From positions 1 to 64,000 of the forward strand of contig JAKJHU010001349.1 in the NCBI GenBank assembly GCA_022316685.1: a stretch of 64,000 bases of DNA. Direction: 5' to 3'. The notes below the pieces were generated by a model. It was not told the DNA's origin. It saw nothing but the letters and a program-made list of their open reading frames with translations, and made no database searches. The translations under genes were made by a program, and so were the position numbers. Positions 23,621 to 35,986 of the stretch are shown piece after piece. The stretch comes from Progne subis subis. Its lineage: Eukaryota > Chordata > Aves > Passeriformes > Hirundinidae. The stretch's first letter is position 1, and every line of letters starts with the position of its first letter.

Positions 23621-26600
23621 AAAGCCCCCAGAGGGAAATGAAGGAGGGATGGTCATGCTGTTTTTGCAGTGAATAATGCTGAAAGCAGCTTGACTCCTCC
23701 ATCCAAAAGTTCAACAACCAGAGAGGGAACTGAAGCTGTGGCAGAGCTTGTAAAATCCCCAAAGAAAAGCACAACCAAGTGACACCACTGAGAGCTTCTG
23801 CAGAGCTGCTGATCAGGCACAGCCTGGGCACATCTCGTGAACAGGGCAGCACTTCAGACTAGAAAAGCCCCATCCCAAATTTTAATGTCAGCATCTCCTG
23901 ACATTTCCCTTCTTGGGAGAGTGTGGAGATTTCTCCCTGCAGTGGGGACACCCCTCAAGGTCACTGCTCCAGGCTGAGCCAAAGGGATTTACCCATGGTT
24001 ATTGTTCTGTGAGAGTGATACCAATCTCTACTTAATTACTGGTTTTGTTTTAATACAATTACTTCTAAATTGCTTCCTTTTTCAGCCTGAGTGTCCCTGT
24101 AGGGTAACAGGGTATCTTTCATGCAATTCCACAAGCTCAGGCTTCTCATTTCATGAGGTATCTGGAAAGAAAACGTTCTTTTTCAGAAAGACAACAGCAG
24201 AAGGAATGGAATAGAAATTATTAGAAGAAATTACCCTCTGCATAGACAAGGTTCGCCAAGTCACTCCCTGCATTTCTCTGTTTCAGATTCTTTCTGTCCT
24301 CTGCTCTGGGAGGTGCAGCTTGTTCTGGTGCTTATCATGAGCTGATTGTTCTCTTGATGTAAACCAGCACAAATCATGTAGAATCATCTAAACTGAAAAC
24401 AGAAACAAACTACCTATTTCAACCCATTTTCATGTTTTAGATCACTTTCCAGATGACCATGGAGATGTTGGAATGATTATCACACAAATCTCCACTTCTG
24501 GCTGCAGCCTCTGGAGATTCTTTCTCTGAGTTCAGTCAGGGTTGCATCCCCCAGCAAGTCCTATTTTTCAAGCCTGGAACAGTCACAATGAAAACCTCAC
24601 CATTGGCACAACTCCTCAGTCCACCAGGAAAGAAAGGACAAGTTGTAAATGCTCCAAATATTTGTCCTGCTTTGCTGCAAGAGTTGTGCTGCACTCACAG
24701 TGTGGAAATCCAAGAGAAGCTACAGTCACATCCTGTGACAGAAGCTCGACCTCATTCTCCAGGAAAGATTCTTGAAAAGAGTAGGTATGACTGTGGAGAA
24801 GATTCCTGGAAAACTGAAACAGCTTTCCAGAAGTGAAATGAAAATGAAAAGAAAGAAGCCAAGATGTTTTCCTCCATTTATTTCTACCATCCCCTTTTCC
24901 ATGCTGCACTACTTCTCCATCCCATTAATTCCAAACAGATCTCCCCTTTAACACTGATGACTTAGCAAGTTTTAGACACTCTGAAATACCATGAGCTATG
25001 CACAGTTTGTCTTCCCGTTTTTTGTTTGAAAGCCATGCTGGAGACACAAGTGCAGTTCTTGGGTCAGACACGAATCCTAGAGGCAGGGAATGTGCCCTGA
25101 CAGTGTCTGAGCCTCAGCAGGGACAATGCACAGCAGCGTTGCTGTGCTGGGTTCCCATGGAACCACACCAGGAGCAGCTGCTGAGGTCAGAAGCCATGGC
25201 AGCCACCACCCTGCTGCAAAGGCCCTTGGCAGGGTGGGCTCCTGCCCTGGCTCTGTGTGCCAGGAGCCGGCAGCGCTGGGTGCAGGGAGCCCAGGGAGGG
25301 CACAGAAATGCTGGGCTGAGAAATGCTGGGGGGTCAGCGAGAGGGGCGTGTGCAGCCGGCCAGGGCACAGGAGCAGCACGCACAGGGGCACAGCCTGCAG
25401 GACAGATGGCCAAGGGCTGGGCAGGGCTGGCAGGGCCACGGGCACCCAGGCCTTTGTCCCCTGGGCTCTGGCAGCGCCTCTGGAGTCCCCACAGAAGGAA
25501 CTTTCCTTTCAGGGGCTGCACTTTGGTCCTCCCTGGCCCCTCCCTGAGGAGGCTGGCAGGGGTTGCAGTTTGATGACATTTGTCCTTGCTGTCCCTCCCA
25601 TCCCACTGCCCCACAAACAGCCCCGAGGCACCCGTGAGGGACAGACCCTGCTGTGCCAGGCCTGGGCTCAGGGCTTGGCCTTTCTGCTTCCTCCAGCCAA
25701 GCCAGGCCTTGCTCAGCCCTGCAGTTCCTGCTGCTGTGCCCCAAGCTCGCTCAGCCAGTGCTGGAAAGGGACTTGAGGTACCTCGATCCCTTCAGGTGGC
25801 GCATGGGAGAAAAGAACAAACTTCTCAGGAGGGTGGAGAAAAAACTTTTAGTTGCAAACTTGAGAGAATGAGATACTTGGGAAATCTTAAAGTAACATGG
25901 CATAACAGTAAATCACTTCAGAACGCACTGACTGAGCAAACTCTAACCTGTCCAACTTCCAGTTCTACAGATATTAAGAAGAGGAAGTCAGGAGAAGAGA
26001 GAGAGGGAGAGAGAGATCTATAGTCACCCTTGGATCCAGCATCATCTCAGCTGCTGTGAGCTCCGGGGCCATGGGACATGTCAGTGTCACAGCCATGTCA
26101 CAGCCTCACCTGCTCTGGTCCCTCTCACAGGTGGGGTTTTTGGGGTGCCAGGGGCTTGGCAGCCACTTTGGGGCTGGACCAGAGGCTGCAGTTGCTGGGG
26201 CTGGAGCAGTGACCGCTCCACCTACGCTGAACTTGCCCTGGCCCCCAAACACCCACTGGAGATGTCTGGGGCCATTCATCATTTCTCTGCTCTCCAGCAC
26301 CAAGGCAATGGACTCTGGCTGCAGCTCTGAGTTCATGCCCAATGCAACCACCCCTGGCAATGGGGCTGCATGGAGCTGCTCTCAGGAAACCACCCAAGAG
26401 TTGGGGAGTGGCCCAAGACCACCTCAGAAATGTGGGACACCCTAAAATTTCTTCAGGAATGTGGAATATCCAAAAACTCACTCAGGAACCAGCTCCCCGT
26501 CCCTTGGTCATTCCCAGCCTTGGGCTGTCTCATTCCAGACCCAACCCCACCTCCCTAGTCTCAACCGCAAGCCATCTCACCCCTCCTGGACATCAAGACC

Positions 26601-26915
26601 CCCTTACCAAGCTCTATTTCCCCAGTTTCACACCTCCCAAACCACATCCCACGCATCCTGCCCCACCTAAAGCCCACCTCACTCCTCCTGATTTGCATCC
26701 CACTTCACCCAATCCCTTTCCAACCCCATCCCTGACTCACGGGGTGTGCAATCAAGTAATTTTGTGGTGAGATTGAGTAGTTTTAGCATTGACTGCTTTT
26801 GAGGTGACAGATCAAACCCTCTCATCTCTTTGAGCGCCAAGAAATGGAGACCACCACACCAAATATCCTCAAACCCTCAAATCCTCTCCAGTATCTCCCT
26901 GAGTCCTGGATTGCC
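23621..26915. other. No gene recognised
   Basis: About 3.3 kb with no clear repeat family or coding domain. The open frames at 24998-25776 are GC-rich and overlap on both strands. The Pro/Thr-rich frame near 26340-26770 is low complexity. None is supported as a gene. Confidence 0.35.
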
Positions 26916-26921
26916 CTGAAA
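26916..26921. repeat. Target-site duplication of solo LTR D
   Basis: CTGAAA at 26916-26921 recurs at 27562-27567 on the other side of the LTR. Six bases is the usual duplication length for beta- and alpharetrovirus-like integrases. Confidence 0.9.
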
Positions 26922-27561
26922 TGTCAGGGGCTTACCCTGGCATTCAGGTGGTTTTAGAGTCTTTTGCCCTCTGCACAGCTCTGTGCCAAACCGAAGGAAG
27001 AGACGGAGTCTTCAGGTTTAGATTTTTCAAGGTTGCATACTTCGTTTATTCTTTCTTATCTTACAGTTTCTCAGCGTCCAACAAGATATTTGCTGCGGCT
27101 GGACTTCTCATGTCTCCCCCCGAACCAGGGCTGTCCTTATCTTTTATACTAATTGCTACGTATTCTTTATTTACTATTACTTGCCAATGTCTATCACTAA
27201 TACTAAAAAGTCATCTTTACTCTGACCCTATCCTCACTAACTACTTTGTGCCACGTCACTGCTGAAATGGAGTGAGGCAAGAAGGATGAAGAAGAAGGAG
27301 ACAACGCCCCAAATTCTCCATCTTGCCCCCATTCACTTCAATGCTAGAAACCTAATATCACTGGTTTTTCACCCTGTGATATACTATACTACTATATTTC
27401 ACACTCTTGTGGCCTGCAATGCTTCCTGCAGTGAAGGAAGTTTTTCCCATGGACTGAAATCAAATCCAGTGTCTCTCTGAGCTCTGGGCTGGGGTCCCAG
27501 ACCTCCCTGCCCAGGTCTCTGACCCTCCAGGGCAACCAAAAGAATGCCCTGGACTCCAACA
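26922..27561 (-). mobile_element. Solo LTR D (same family as ERV-A/B LTRs)
   Basis: On the minus strand it starts TGTTGGAGTCCAGGGCATTC at 27561 and ends GACA at 26922, 640 bp. It is flanked by the perfect 6-bp repeat CTGAAA and by no viral interior, as left by LTR-LTR recombination. Its end CCCCTGACA is closer to the ERV-B LTR end than to the ERV-A one. Confidence 0.95.
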
Positions 27562-27726
27562 CTGAAACACTAGTAAAACATGAGGCTTTAGATACCTTTG
27601 ATGAATTTGTTGACTTTTATCCCCAGTTTTGTCTGGTTTAGAGGGATGAAGATGAATTAAAAGAATATTAGGGACAACCAAACAAGAGGACCACCAGCCC
27701 AGTGTCTTCCCAATGCAGATCGCTGG

Positions 27727-29207
27727 GAATGTGGCTCACCAATTCTCTGCCCAATATGGGTCATCTGAAGCAGGAGTAAGTTGGAGCACTGCACAAAGCT
27801 CTTCCCGCAGCTGAGGCACTCTTAGGCCTTCCCTTACCGGTGTCTCCATTGGTGTCTGCTCAAGTGAGAGCTCCTGGACAAGCTCTTCCCACAAGCGGGA
27901 CATGTGTAGGGCCATTCTCTGGTTTGGATCCTCAGGTGGCGGATCAGGTGGGACCTTATGCTGAAGCTCATCCCATATTCCCCACACTCGTTGGGCCTCT
28001 CCCCGGTGTGGATCCTTTGGTGGATGACCAGTTGGAAACTTTGGTGAAAGCATTCCTGCATTCCGCACACTTGTAGGGCATTTCCCCAGTGTGGATACAC
28101 TGGTGAATGATGACGGTGGAGATGTACTTCAAGCCCTTCCTGCAGTTGTGGCAGCAGAAGGGCCTCTTCTTTGTGTGGATCTGCTGGGGCAGGAGGAGAC
28201 TGGAGCTTCTCTGGAACCTTGGGACACTTGCCAGGTCTCTCCCCAGTGTGGATCTTTTGATGGATGGTCAGTTGGAACTTCTGGTTGAAGCCCTTCTTGC
28301 ATTCCCCACACTTGTAGGGCCTTTCCTCAGCATGGATATTCTGGTGGTGGATCAAGTGGGAGTAGCGGCTGAAGCTCTTCTCACATTGCTTACACTGGTA
28401 GGGTCATTCTCTGGTGTGGATCCTCTGCTGGCGGATCAGGATGAAGCTCTGCCTGAAGCTCATCCCACATTCCTCACACTTGAAGGGCCTATCCCCAGTG
28501 TGGATCCTCTGGTGGCAGATCAGGTGGGATCGCTGGCAGAAGCTCTTCCCACATTGCTCACACTTGTAGGGCCCTTCTGTGCTGTGGACCCGCAGGTGGT
28601 GGATCAAGAGGGATCTCTGGCTGAAGCTCTTCCTGCATTCTGCACACTCGTAGAGCCTCTCCCCGGTGTGGATGCACCGGTGGGTCACAAGGGTGGAGTT
28701 GTGGAGTTGAAGCCCTTCCCACATTCCCCACACTTGTAGGGCCGATCCCCAGTTTGGATCATCTGGTTCTGAATCAGGTGGGAGCTCTGGCTGAAGCTCT
28801 GTCCATCTTCCCAGCACAGTCCAGGTCTTCCCTTTTCCAAGAACCCTGGGACGGGTTTGGAAGCCCTCCTCTTGCAGGATCTCTGGGGCTTTTCCTTCCC
28901 ATTGAATTCCTGCACAGTGGAGCCACTCAAAATGGCCTCTTCCACAAGTTTCTGCCCTTGGGATTTGTCCTCCCGGGTCTCCATCCTTATCTCCTTGTCT
29001 GGGGGAGGAAGGACAAGGACAGGATGGGATTTGCCTCCATGCCTGAGAGAAAGGGAAGGAGATCCCTCCAGTGCATGCCCGGTAAGACGGCATTGGCAGC
29101 GGGGTTGTCCTGCAGCCAGGGGCCATGCTGGGCTGGGAGATGGAGCAGGAGAGAGGGGGAAAGGGGCACTGACTTCCTCCTCACCTGCCTGGCTGTCCTG
29201 GAGCATC
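27727..29207 (-). pseudogene. ZNF-B: C2H2 zinc-finger pseudogene with many fingers
   Basis: Minus-strand relative of ZNF-A. The leader ends KMLQDSQA before GTGAGGAGG, the linker has [19 protein letters not shown], and a run of about ten C2H2 fingers follows (for example [48 protein letters not shown]) with HTGERP-type linkers. Breaks: an 8-bp tandem duplication (GTGGAGTT at 28693-28700 and 28701-28708 on the plus strand) shifts the frame in the second finger; a TGA at 28404-28406 ends a finger linker where Arg is expected; a frameshifted stretch lies at about 28080-28230; a stop follows HQWRHR near 27834, with one more decayed finger beyond. It cannot make a full protein. Confidence 0.85.
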
Positions 29208-29220
29208 TTCCTCGCAGTCT

Positions 29221-29750
29221 AACCTAAAAAATTAAAAATTAAACAAAAAATGCAGTAGTAAAATAAAAAAAATGCTGACAGAGTCAGAATACATCCTGAT
29301 ACCCAGGTAGTCAGGGTGTTACTAGCAGTCCAATCAAATTGTGGCTGCAGTCCTCCTGGAGTGACAGATGTGGTTTTGTTGAAGCAGTGCTCCTGTAGAA
29401 GGGTGTACTTTTCCTCTGAAGGTCCAGTGGTGTTGCAGATGGGTCTGGTCTTCCTCTGGGAATCCAGTAGAAACCCGGCTGTCCCTGGTGCTTTAAATCT
29501 CAGATTATATCCAGGTAGGAATGCTTGGCTCCTCCCTCTGGGTGGAGCATCTCACAATGGGATGTTGTAATTTTATCAGTCATGCAGTGAGAGGCAATAG
29601 CCCATTAACAGAAGATATCTCCCTGGAGAGAGGATGGGTCATGGAAGAGATAAAGAACACTGCCCCATTTGGTTTTAACAGCTGGCCTTTTAACCAAAGA
29701 TATTGCCCTAGAGTTATGAGAAATGGGTCATGGAACAGTTTTTACTTGGA
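29221..29750 (-). mobile_element. LTR-like repeat beside ZNF-B
   Basis: It matches 18012-18690 block by block (GTAGTCAGGGTGTT, CAGATGTGGTTTTGTTGAAGC, GGAATGCTTGGCTCCTCCC, GGGTCATGGAAGAGATAAAG). Both zinc-finger pseudogenes have this repeat at the same relative place, so the repeat and gene were probably duplicated together. Confidence 0.55.
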
Positions 29751-29831
29751 TCTCCAGTTGGTTTGTTTTCAAACTAGCACAGTGGGAGAAGTGGGACCAC
29801 ACTGGGAAACTACCCTGAGAAGTTTGGAATG

Positions 29832-30060
29832 ACTGGTCTACATTGTGGGTGACTGGGCAGGACTGGGAGCATGCAGGGAGGGACTGGGATGATCTGTGGA
29901 GTGACTGGGACTATACTAGGGGCAACTGGGAGAACCGGGAACACACGGGTGGAAAGTGGGAGCAACTGGGAGCAACTGGACCATGCTGGGGCAAACTGCA
30001 TCATAATGGGGAATGACTGGCAGCGACTGGGCTCCTACTGGGAGTGCTGACAAAACTGAA
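29832..30060. repeat. Degenerate ACTGGGA-type short tandem repeat
   Basis: Many irregular copies of GACTGGGA and CAACTGGGAG occur over ~230 bases. It is low-complexity sequence with no coding sense. Confidence 0.6.
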
Positions 30061-30139
30061 AGCACACAGGGTGGGGGCAACTATGCTGATACTGGGAGCA
30101 GCCTCTTCTGGCACCAGGACCGCTGAACCCCTTTCAGTG

Positions 30140-30834
30140 GATATCAAATTCAAAGGAATTAAGGATTTTAGAAAAGTTAAGGTTTTAGCTACAGATAAGC
30201 TTTGCCAGAATTAGTTAAAGTAGATAGATAGATAGGCTCTGGTGGAAATAATTAGGAGTCAATGGTTAGTTGAAAGGAAATCAATCTAAAATAGCTATCC
30301 CAGATCTAAATAACTAATTGCTTGTCATATTTGTATTTGTTTAGCTGTGTTTATAATGAGAAACTGAAGAAACTGGTAAATAGATCTAGAGAACACAGAA
30401 AACTGTAAATCTTCTAACATCCAGAAGCCCATTCAACAGTCATGGAAACAGGAAACTGGAGTTCTACCAGGTTCCGTTTGTCTTGTTATCCATTGAAAAG
30501 GTTGAAAGTTTAGAATGAGGAAGACTCTCCTTGCTTCTTCTTTTTATCACCCTTCCCCATAAAAGAGACGACTGACCTAATTCAAAGAACAAACTACGCA
30601 TGCTTGATGGCCTTTTATCTAATTATAATATGAAGCAGAGGATGCCAGGCATTAGTGTTATGAATATGTATTAATATTTTGGGTATTCAGCACTTTTGTA
30701 AATAAATAGAGTCTGTAATCACTTGTAACTTTGCAGTGCATATTAGGGAGCGATCCCACGCAGCTGCCCGGCATTGCATTAAACCTACACTTTCTAACTC
30801 TAATCCTGTTAGAGAGTCTTTTGTCTGTCACAGT
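30140..30834 (+). mobile_element. Probable solo LTR
   Basis: A block with TAAATAAATAGAGTCTGT, a possible polyadenylation region, and the end AGAGTCTTTTGTCTGTCACA, typical of avian retroviral U5 ends. No PBS or coding region follows. The 5' boundary is uncertain. Confidence 0.4.
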
Positions 30835-30879
30835 TGGATATTGACATTAGATCAATATCCATATTTTAATAAATCACCC

Positions 30880-31300
30880 ATCATCCTGCCCCTCCAGCCC
30901 TAGCACATCTCGCCTGGGTCCCAGCAATCGCCAGGTGTCCTCTACTCTTGGGTCCCCGCTTTGGGGATTCTGGGGGTCTCCTCTCTCAGGGGTCCTCGCT
31001 TAGGGAAACTGCAGCTTTCCTGAGGCTCCCCAAACCTGGTGTCACTGCCCCCCACCAGTCCCGTGCGGTCTCCACATGGCACCGGCAGAGCTCGGAGGGC
31101 CCGGCCGGGGAAGCCCAACCCCCTGTGTGGGCACCCACATCCGCCCGCCCCCTGCCACGGCTCTGCCACCACCTGCCACTGGGACCCCCAAAAACACCCC
31201 CCAAGGACCCCCCGATGTCCCCCTGAGGGGCATCTGCAGCTCGGCTTTGGAGCCCTGCAAACTCCAAATATCTCCCCTGAAACAAGGCAGAAAAGAACCT
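30880..31300 (-). other. Paralogue of the ZNF-A upstream region, gene absent
   Basis: It shares the ordered phrases CACTGGGACCCCC, GATGTCCCCC, GGGGCAT and CAGCTTTGGAG-type text with 17690-17990. It appears to be a zinc-finger family promoter segment, separated from its gene by the ERV-F fragment at 31310. Confidence 0.4.
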
Positions 31301-31309
31301 TATAACAAC

Positions 31310-32560
31310 AGTGTTAGAGTAGTACGTATTTTTAATTGATGTTGAGGTGCATGGGGATTAACTTCACTAAAGACATGCATGAACACTAGAGAGCTTGCCT
31401 CTCTTATTTTTCTTTGAGGTCTTACATATGCATGGCATTGCACAATCTGCCTTATACATATTTATTCTCTGGCCTCACTCATCCTCACTTCCTATGGTAA
31501 TTAACTCCTCTTGGTACATCCTCTTGGGCATGCTTAGTTCCCCATGGTGGTCTCCGAGGGTCTCTAGAAGACGAAAGAAATGGAGTTTTCCTCAGTGAAC
31601 TCTTCACCTTGATTTTTCTTGTGTGTGCTTTGGTCCTTTTGGCATTTTTTCAAGGCAAGACATCAGTTTCTGTCGAGTCTGTGCTTTTCTCTTTCTTTGC
31701 ATTTTTTGCTTTATCTTGTTATGTTTTATCTTTGTTATATTTTTATGTTCTTATCACTGAGGGATCCTGGATGTTTGTACTGCTTTAAAATATGTAAACA
31801 CGCAAGCACTCGATATTCACTAAATGCCTTCTAAAATGTACAATACCTTCTAAAATACAGTGTATGCTCTTAAGTTTCCTATAAAGATTAGCTAGAATTT
31901 TCAAGCCTCTGTCCTATGCCCTCTCTTTTCTATAGACCCAGTAAAATCTTTTACTACTACTGGGGCTTCTCTCTAGCTTTAACTCACTATCTTGATAATT
32001 CTCTTTTAACATTATCCTAGGTGTTTTAGATAATGAGGTTAAAATTGCAACTCGTTTTAACATCCTCTAGTTCTATATGAGTACTACAATAGACATTATT
32101 AAATTTATACTAAGTAATATCAGCAAAATAATGATGGGGGGACATAGGGTGTTGAAGATTCTAGTTGCATTTAGTGACTATCTAAAGAGTGCATCCAACA
32201 AGAGTTGTGGCTTGTGTCTTGCTTTGCTTTTTGTAGAAATCTCCTTATTTCTTTTCTATCATGTTGGACAGTTACTACAGGTTTTTGTCTGTTCACTTGA
32301 ATTTCTTTTACTATTTTGTTCAAATATTCATGCTTTATTAATTGCTTTACTAGCGTTAGGTTTATTCTAATAAGAGTGGCTAACAATTAGTGATAGGTTT
32401 TATAATTAGACTTGATTAACTGGTGGGATATAACTGACGCTAAATATGAAAAGTTGTACCTGACAATCTTAACAAAATTGTAGATCTAGAAATTAGAATG
32501 ATTTTTAGCAGGTAAGGATATATTATTTCTATCTTGTCCTAGGTTACAGTGTAAGATGTG
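31310..32560 (-). pseudogene. env: ERV-F: env tail and LTR remnant
   Basis: On the minus strand, 32386-32171 encodes a helix-rich stretch (KHEYLNKIVKEIQVNRQK, then HDRKEIRRFLQKAKQD). A shifted frame at 32210-32080 encodes a typical membrane anchor (IFNTLCPPIIILLILL), broken by a stop and a frameshift. Below ~31950 the sequence resembles an LTR (AGACCACCATGGGGAACTAA, AGAATAAATATG). It is the 3' part of an otherwise lost provirus, unrelated in sequence to ERV-A and ERV-E. Confidence 0.5.
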
Positions 32561-32639
32561 CCCAAAGTATGTATTCTATCACCATCTACATGAGCTGTTG
32601 AAGCTAGGCTGGGCAGTGTTTCCCTTGCCCCCTCCCTCC

Positions 32640-32880
32640 AGACTATCTTCTGTTAATGGCCCATCAATGCCCTGCTGCATGACTCATAGATAACTCCCTC
32701 CAGGAGCTGTCTCTGTTCAATGAGCAATCAAGGCCCCATTGCAAGACTGATAAAATGATATCAGCCCATTGTGAGAGGCTTCGCCCAGGGGGAGGAGCCA
32801 AGCATTCCCATCTGGATAGAATCTGGGATTTGGGACAGCACAGGCAGCCTCACCCACTGGATTCCCAAAGGACAAGAGCT
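32640..32880 (+). mobile_element. Fragment of the ZNF-flanking LTR-like repeat
   Basis: Inverted relative to 18012-18690 and 29221-29750. It carries ATCTTCTGTTAATGGCCCAT, GATAAAATGATATCA and GGAGGAGCCAAGCATTCCCA. Truncated at both ends. Confidence 0.55.
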
Positions 32881-33002
32881 ATGTGATAAATGTCCAAAGA
32901 TTAATTTGTGTGGATTATGTCTGTATTTTAATACACCCATATAAAGTATAAGTTGTACATGTTCAAATAAAAAAGCTGTGAGATATTTTAAGGTCAATTC
33001 AT

Positions 33003-33624
33003 GTAAATTTATATTCTGTAAACCACAAAGCCATACAGGGAATGCACAAAATATTTCTGCTGGCAGCAAAAACCCCAGACCAAGGACACAAGGACGAGAG
33101 AGGAATTTCAGTGACATGCCTCTGCCGGGAAACCCTGAAAGGAACACATAAGCCCCGGGAGGAACAGATAAGCTACTCAAGAACCACTGATTACATCAGA
33201 GATGTAGCTCACCTGCTTCCTCCGGACATTATCATATCTCCTCATATCTCATCGGACCCTCCTGGACATTACCATATCAGCGACACACCTGGGCTCAGCC
33301 ATTAAGGTCATTGTTAACCCCGGAAAAACTATTCAAGATTCCTAGACCCAAGCATGAATAATCCATTAAGCCGCCACGGACGAGGACAACATCGGAGCCT
33401 CCTCTCTTCTCTGCGATCCAGTGTATAGAAAGGGATGGCTTCAGACCAGAAATGTGAACTTGGGGGATCGCAGACTGGAAGAGTTTGTTATCAGAGTTCA
33501 CCCAATGCTGTGCCCGGGCTCGACACTGTCCTTTTAATTGTGGCTGTCCGAGACTGTTATTTTTGTCTCTCAATAAAATTCTAAATTTTTGATTTCTGAA
33601 ATTTGGTCTATCTTATTTATAACG
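33003..33624 (+). mobile_element. Probable solo LTR of a gammaretrovirus-like family
   Basis: A ~620-bp block running from TGTAAATTTATATTCTGTAA through a CCTCCGGACATTATC repeat and CTCAATAAAATTCTAAATT to TTATTTATAACG. The terminal AATAAAATTCTAA...TTTATAAC pattern resembles the ERV-E LTR end. No coding region follows. Confidence 0.45.
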
Positions 33625-35174
33625 TCTTCAAGATGTTTTTGAGGGAAACATAACACATAAGGCAAATTCACACTATGTGAGCATTTTGAAAAATGGCAAG
33701 CAGGGTTTATTTTTTGAGGAATGAATAATTCTACTCGAAGTTGAAGATTAATTAAACTTAGCATTAAAACCTGTCCATGGTGCCTGCACAGGCTCTTTGC
33801 CGGCTCCTTGTGGCCTGCAAGGAGCAGCTGGAGTGCGAGAGCTGTCACAGAGGATACAGGACATGTGGGTGCAGCAGAGATGCAGCGCTTGAGGACAGCT
33901 GTTTGTTGTGCTACTTGGAATTTTTTGAATAAAAACTCTATTCCCTTGCCAGTTTCCCTTCTTTACAGGTGTGATTCAGGTGCCTGGAGCAATGTGATGG
34001 GGAGCAGACTCAGTGTGGCCAAGAGCTGAGCCCCAGCAGAGCCCTGGCAGAGCCCAGAGCAGCCTCAGCACCCCAGAGCCCGGCTGGAAGGAGGCACTTG
34101 GAGCAGGATGTGGCAGCAGCCCGGCCCTGGATGCCTCTTCCTGGGACAGGACCCATCAGCCATCCAGGAGCCAAACTGGGCGTGGGCTGCTCCCGAGGGG
34201 AATGGTGGCCCTGCTGTGGAATGCGCAGCCTGGGGGGATTTGGGCATCCCGAGTCTGGGCAGGAGCAGAGCAGGGAGAACAGTGCAGTGGTGGTGTCACT
34301 GCTGAGGACGCCTGTCCCTTCTGCCAGCCCTCTTGTGGCTCCTGGGGGAGCTCGGAGTGCTGCACCCCTGTGGGCAGAGGGGCAGAGAGCCGGGCTGCTC
34401 CACAGCCTGTGGCCATCCTTTAAATAACACAGCAACTGAAAAATCTGTCCAGGGTGTGAGCAGCTTCAGCTCAGAAACATGATTTTGTTTGTAATAATAG
34501 AGTAGTGCTAAATACATAAATGAAATAGATTTCATTTGTAATTCAGATGTGTCTCATTCTTTTCCTAGGTTCTGGTCCCCTTCCTCCAGGGTAATTCCCT
34601 TTATTCGCCCACTTTTCTAATAGTTAGAAGGGAGTTAAGTTCACTGGAAAAGGCAACAGCTCCTGTTTCAAAGGGAAGCAGCCACCATCTCCAGGGAACC
34701 TGAATTGCCCCAGGCACTTGTGTGCATTTGAAGGGTGAGCTCACACAACTGCTAAGGCTGTGACAAACCCAGAGGTGGCAAAGTTTCATTTTGGGTCAAC
34801 TCCTACTGAAATTCCATTCCCCCACACCCTCAGGAAGGGCTGGGCTCTGGCAGGGTTCAGTTTTGAGTGCCTTTTGCTCCCTGGCATGTAAGTGATCATA
34901 TGAAATCTTGTACTGATTGATTGGGGTATGGCTGCTGAAGGAGGAGGGGGAATCTCAGGAGACAGGAAAGTCTCTTCTCCTTTCTCCCTGCAGAATCCCC
35001 TCTTCAAAGAGAAAAGCCTGTGCTGGGTTTACATGGGACCCCTTCCCTCAGCCCAGTGTCTGACCCACTGTGTGCTCTGTAGGAGCCAAACACAGAGGGG
35101 TCCCAATATCAGCCTTGCCCTTCACTGCCTACCTCCCCCTTACCTCGCCTTGCAGACCCATCCCTTGCCTTGCC
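33625..35174. other. No gene recognised; 5' flank of ERV-E
   Basis: GC-rich in 34000-34420 with overlapping frames on both strands and no domain. The rest is neutral. No support for a gene. Confidence 0.4.
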
Positions 35175-35582
35175 TGTGACGGGTTAATACTTTGTTCATT
35201 GAACTTTCAAGCACAGGATGACTCAGGACTTTTAAAAGAACCTTTAAACTTGCAAACACATAATGACTGATGCTTTTTAGACATATTGTGCTATTGCTTA
35301 ACAAAGCTTTTGAGTTCCAGAAAAAAAAACAAACCTGTAGCTGTTGTTGGTGGTAAGCGGAAGACAGAAGACGGTCTCCTAGCAACAAGATAACGCCCAC
35401 CAACACGATAACAGGAGAAGAAACTGTATAAGAAGGGACTGAAATGTCCTAACGGGGCGGCAGTTGGTGGAGCACAGACCCCCCTGTCGCCCAGCGCTGT
35501 TTTTTTTTGGCTTATGCCCCGCTTGCTGTAATTAATAAAATTCTAATTGTGACTAAAACCTTGAGTCGTGCAATTTATAACA
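35175..35582 (+). mobile_element. ERV-E 5' LTR
   Basis: It runs from TGTGACGGGTTAATACTTTG to TTTATAACA (408 bp). TATA-like GTATAAGAAG lies at ~35426 and AATAAAATTC at ~35535. It matches 43460-43914 but is shorter and differs at many sites (roughly one in seven by eye), a lot for two LTRs of one provirus. One perfect AP-1 site (TGACTCA) lies at ~35219. Confidence 0.9.
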
Positions 35583-35585
35583 ATT

Positions 35586-35603
35586 TGGTGCCGTGACTCG
35601 GAT
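35586..35603 (+). other. Primer-binding site, tRNA-His type
   Basis: TGGTGCCGTGACTCGGAT lies three bases after the LTR end. It is the complement of the tRNA-His (GTG) 3' end with CCA, as I know that tRNA. It is a single copy, unlike the repeated site in ERV-A and B. Confidence 0.85.
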
Positions 35604-35986
35604 GAGAATGTTCTGGTAGGATAGGAATACTGGGGAGGCGCCCCACCTCAGGTGGCCCCGGGATCCCTATTATCTACCCGCTCTCACCGATGAACCTAAA
35701 ACTCGAGGCATAAGCAAAGGAGACCGGTCGACCTCTATAAACTTTGTGCACAGAGGTCCAGACGAAGACGCAGGACGCGTGAGTATTGTGTGAAGTTTCA
35801 CACGGGGAGCCGTTCGGTCGGGGTCGGGTATCCTGGAGTGTGCCTGTGTGAGAGGGAAGCTGGCAGCCGGACATCCCAAGCGAGTGTGGACCCTCAGTAG
35901 TGCGGTTCCCATTGCCCGCGAGGGCGTGGGCCACGAACAAGGGGAAGCGAGTGATCGCGTACGTGTGATAGAAGGCACTCCAGAAG

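Noticed and set aside
24998..25776. Overlapping 191- and 216-codon frames as a gene
   Set aside because: Two plus frames and several minus frames are equally open in GC-rich sequence; no domain, splice or promoter signal separates one from the others.
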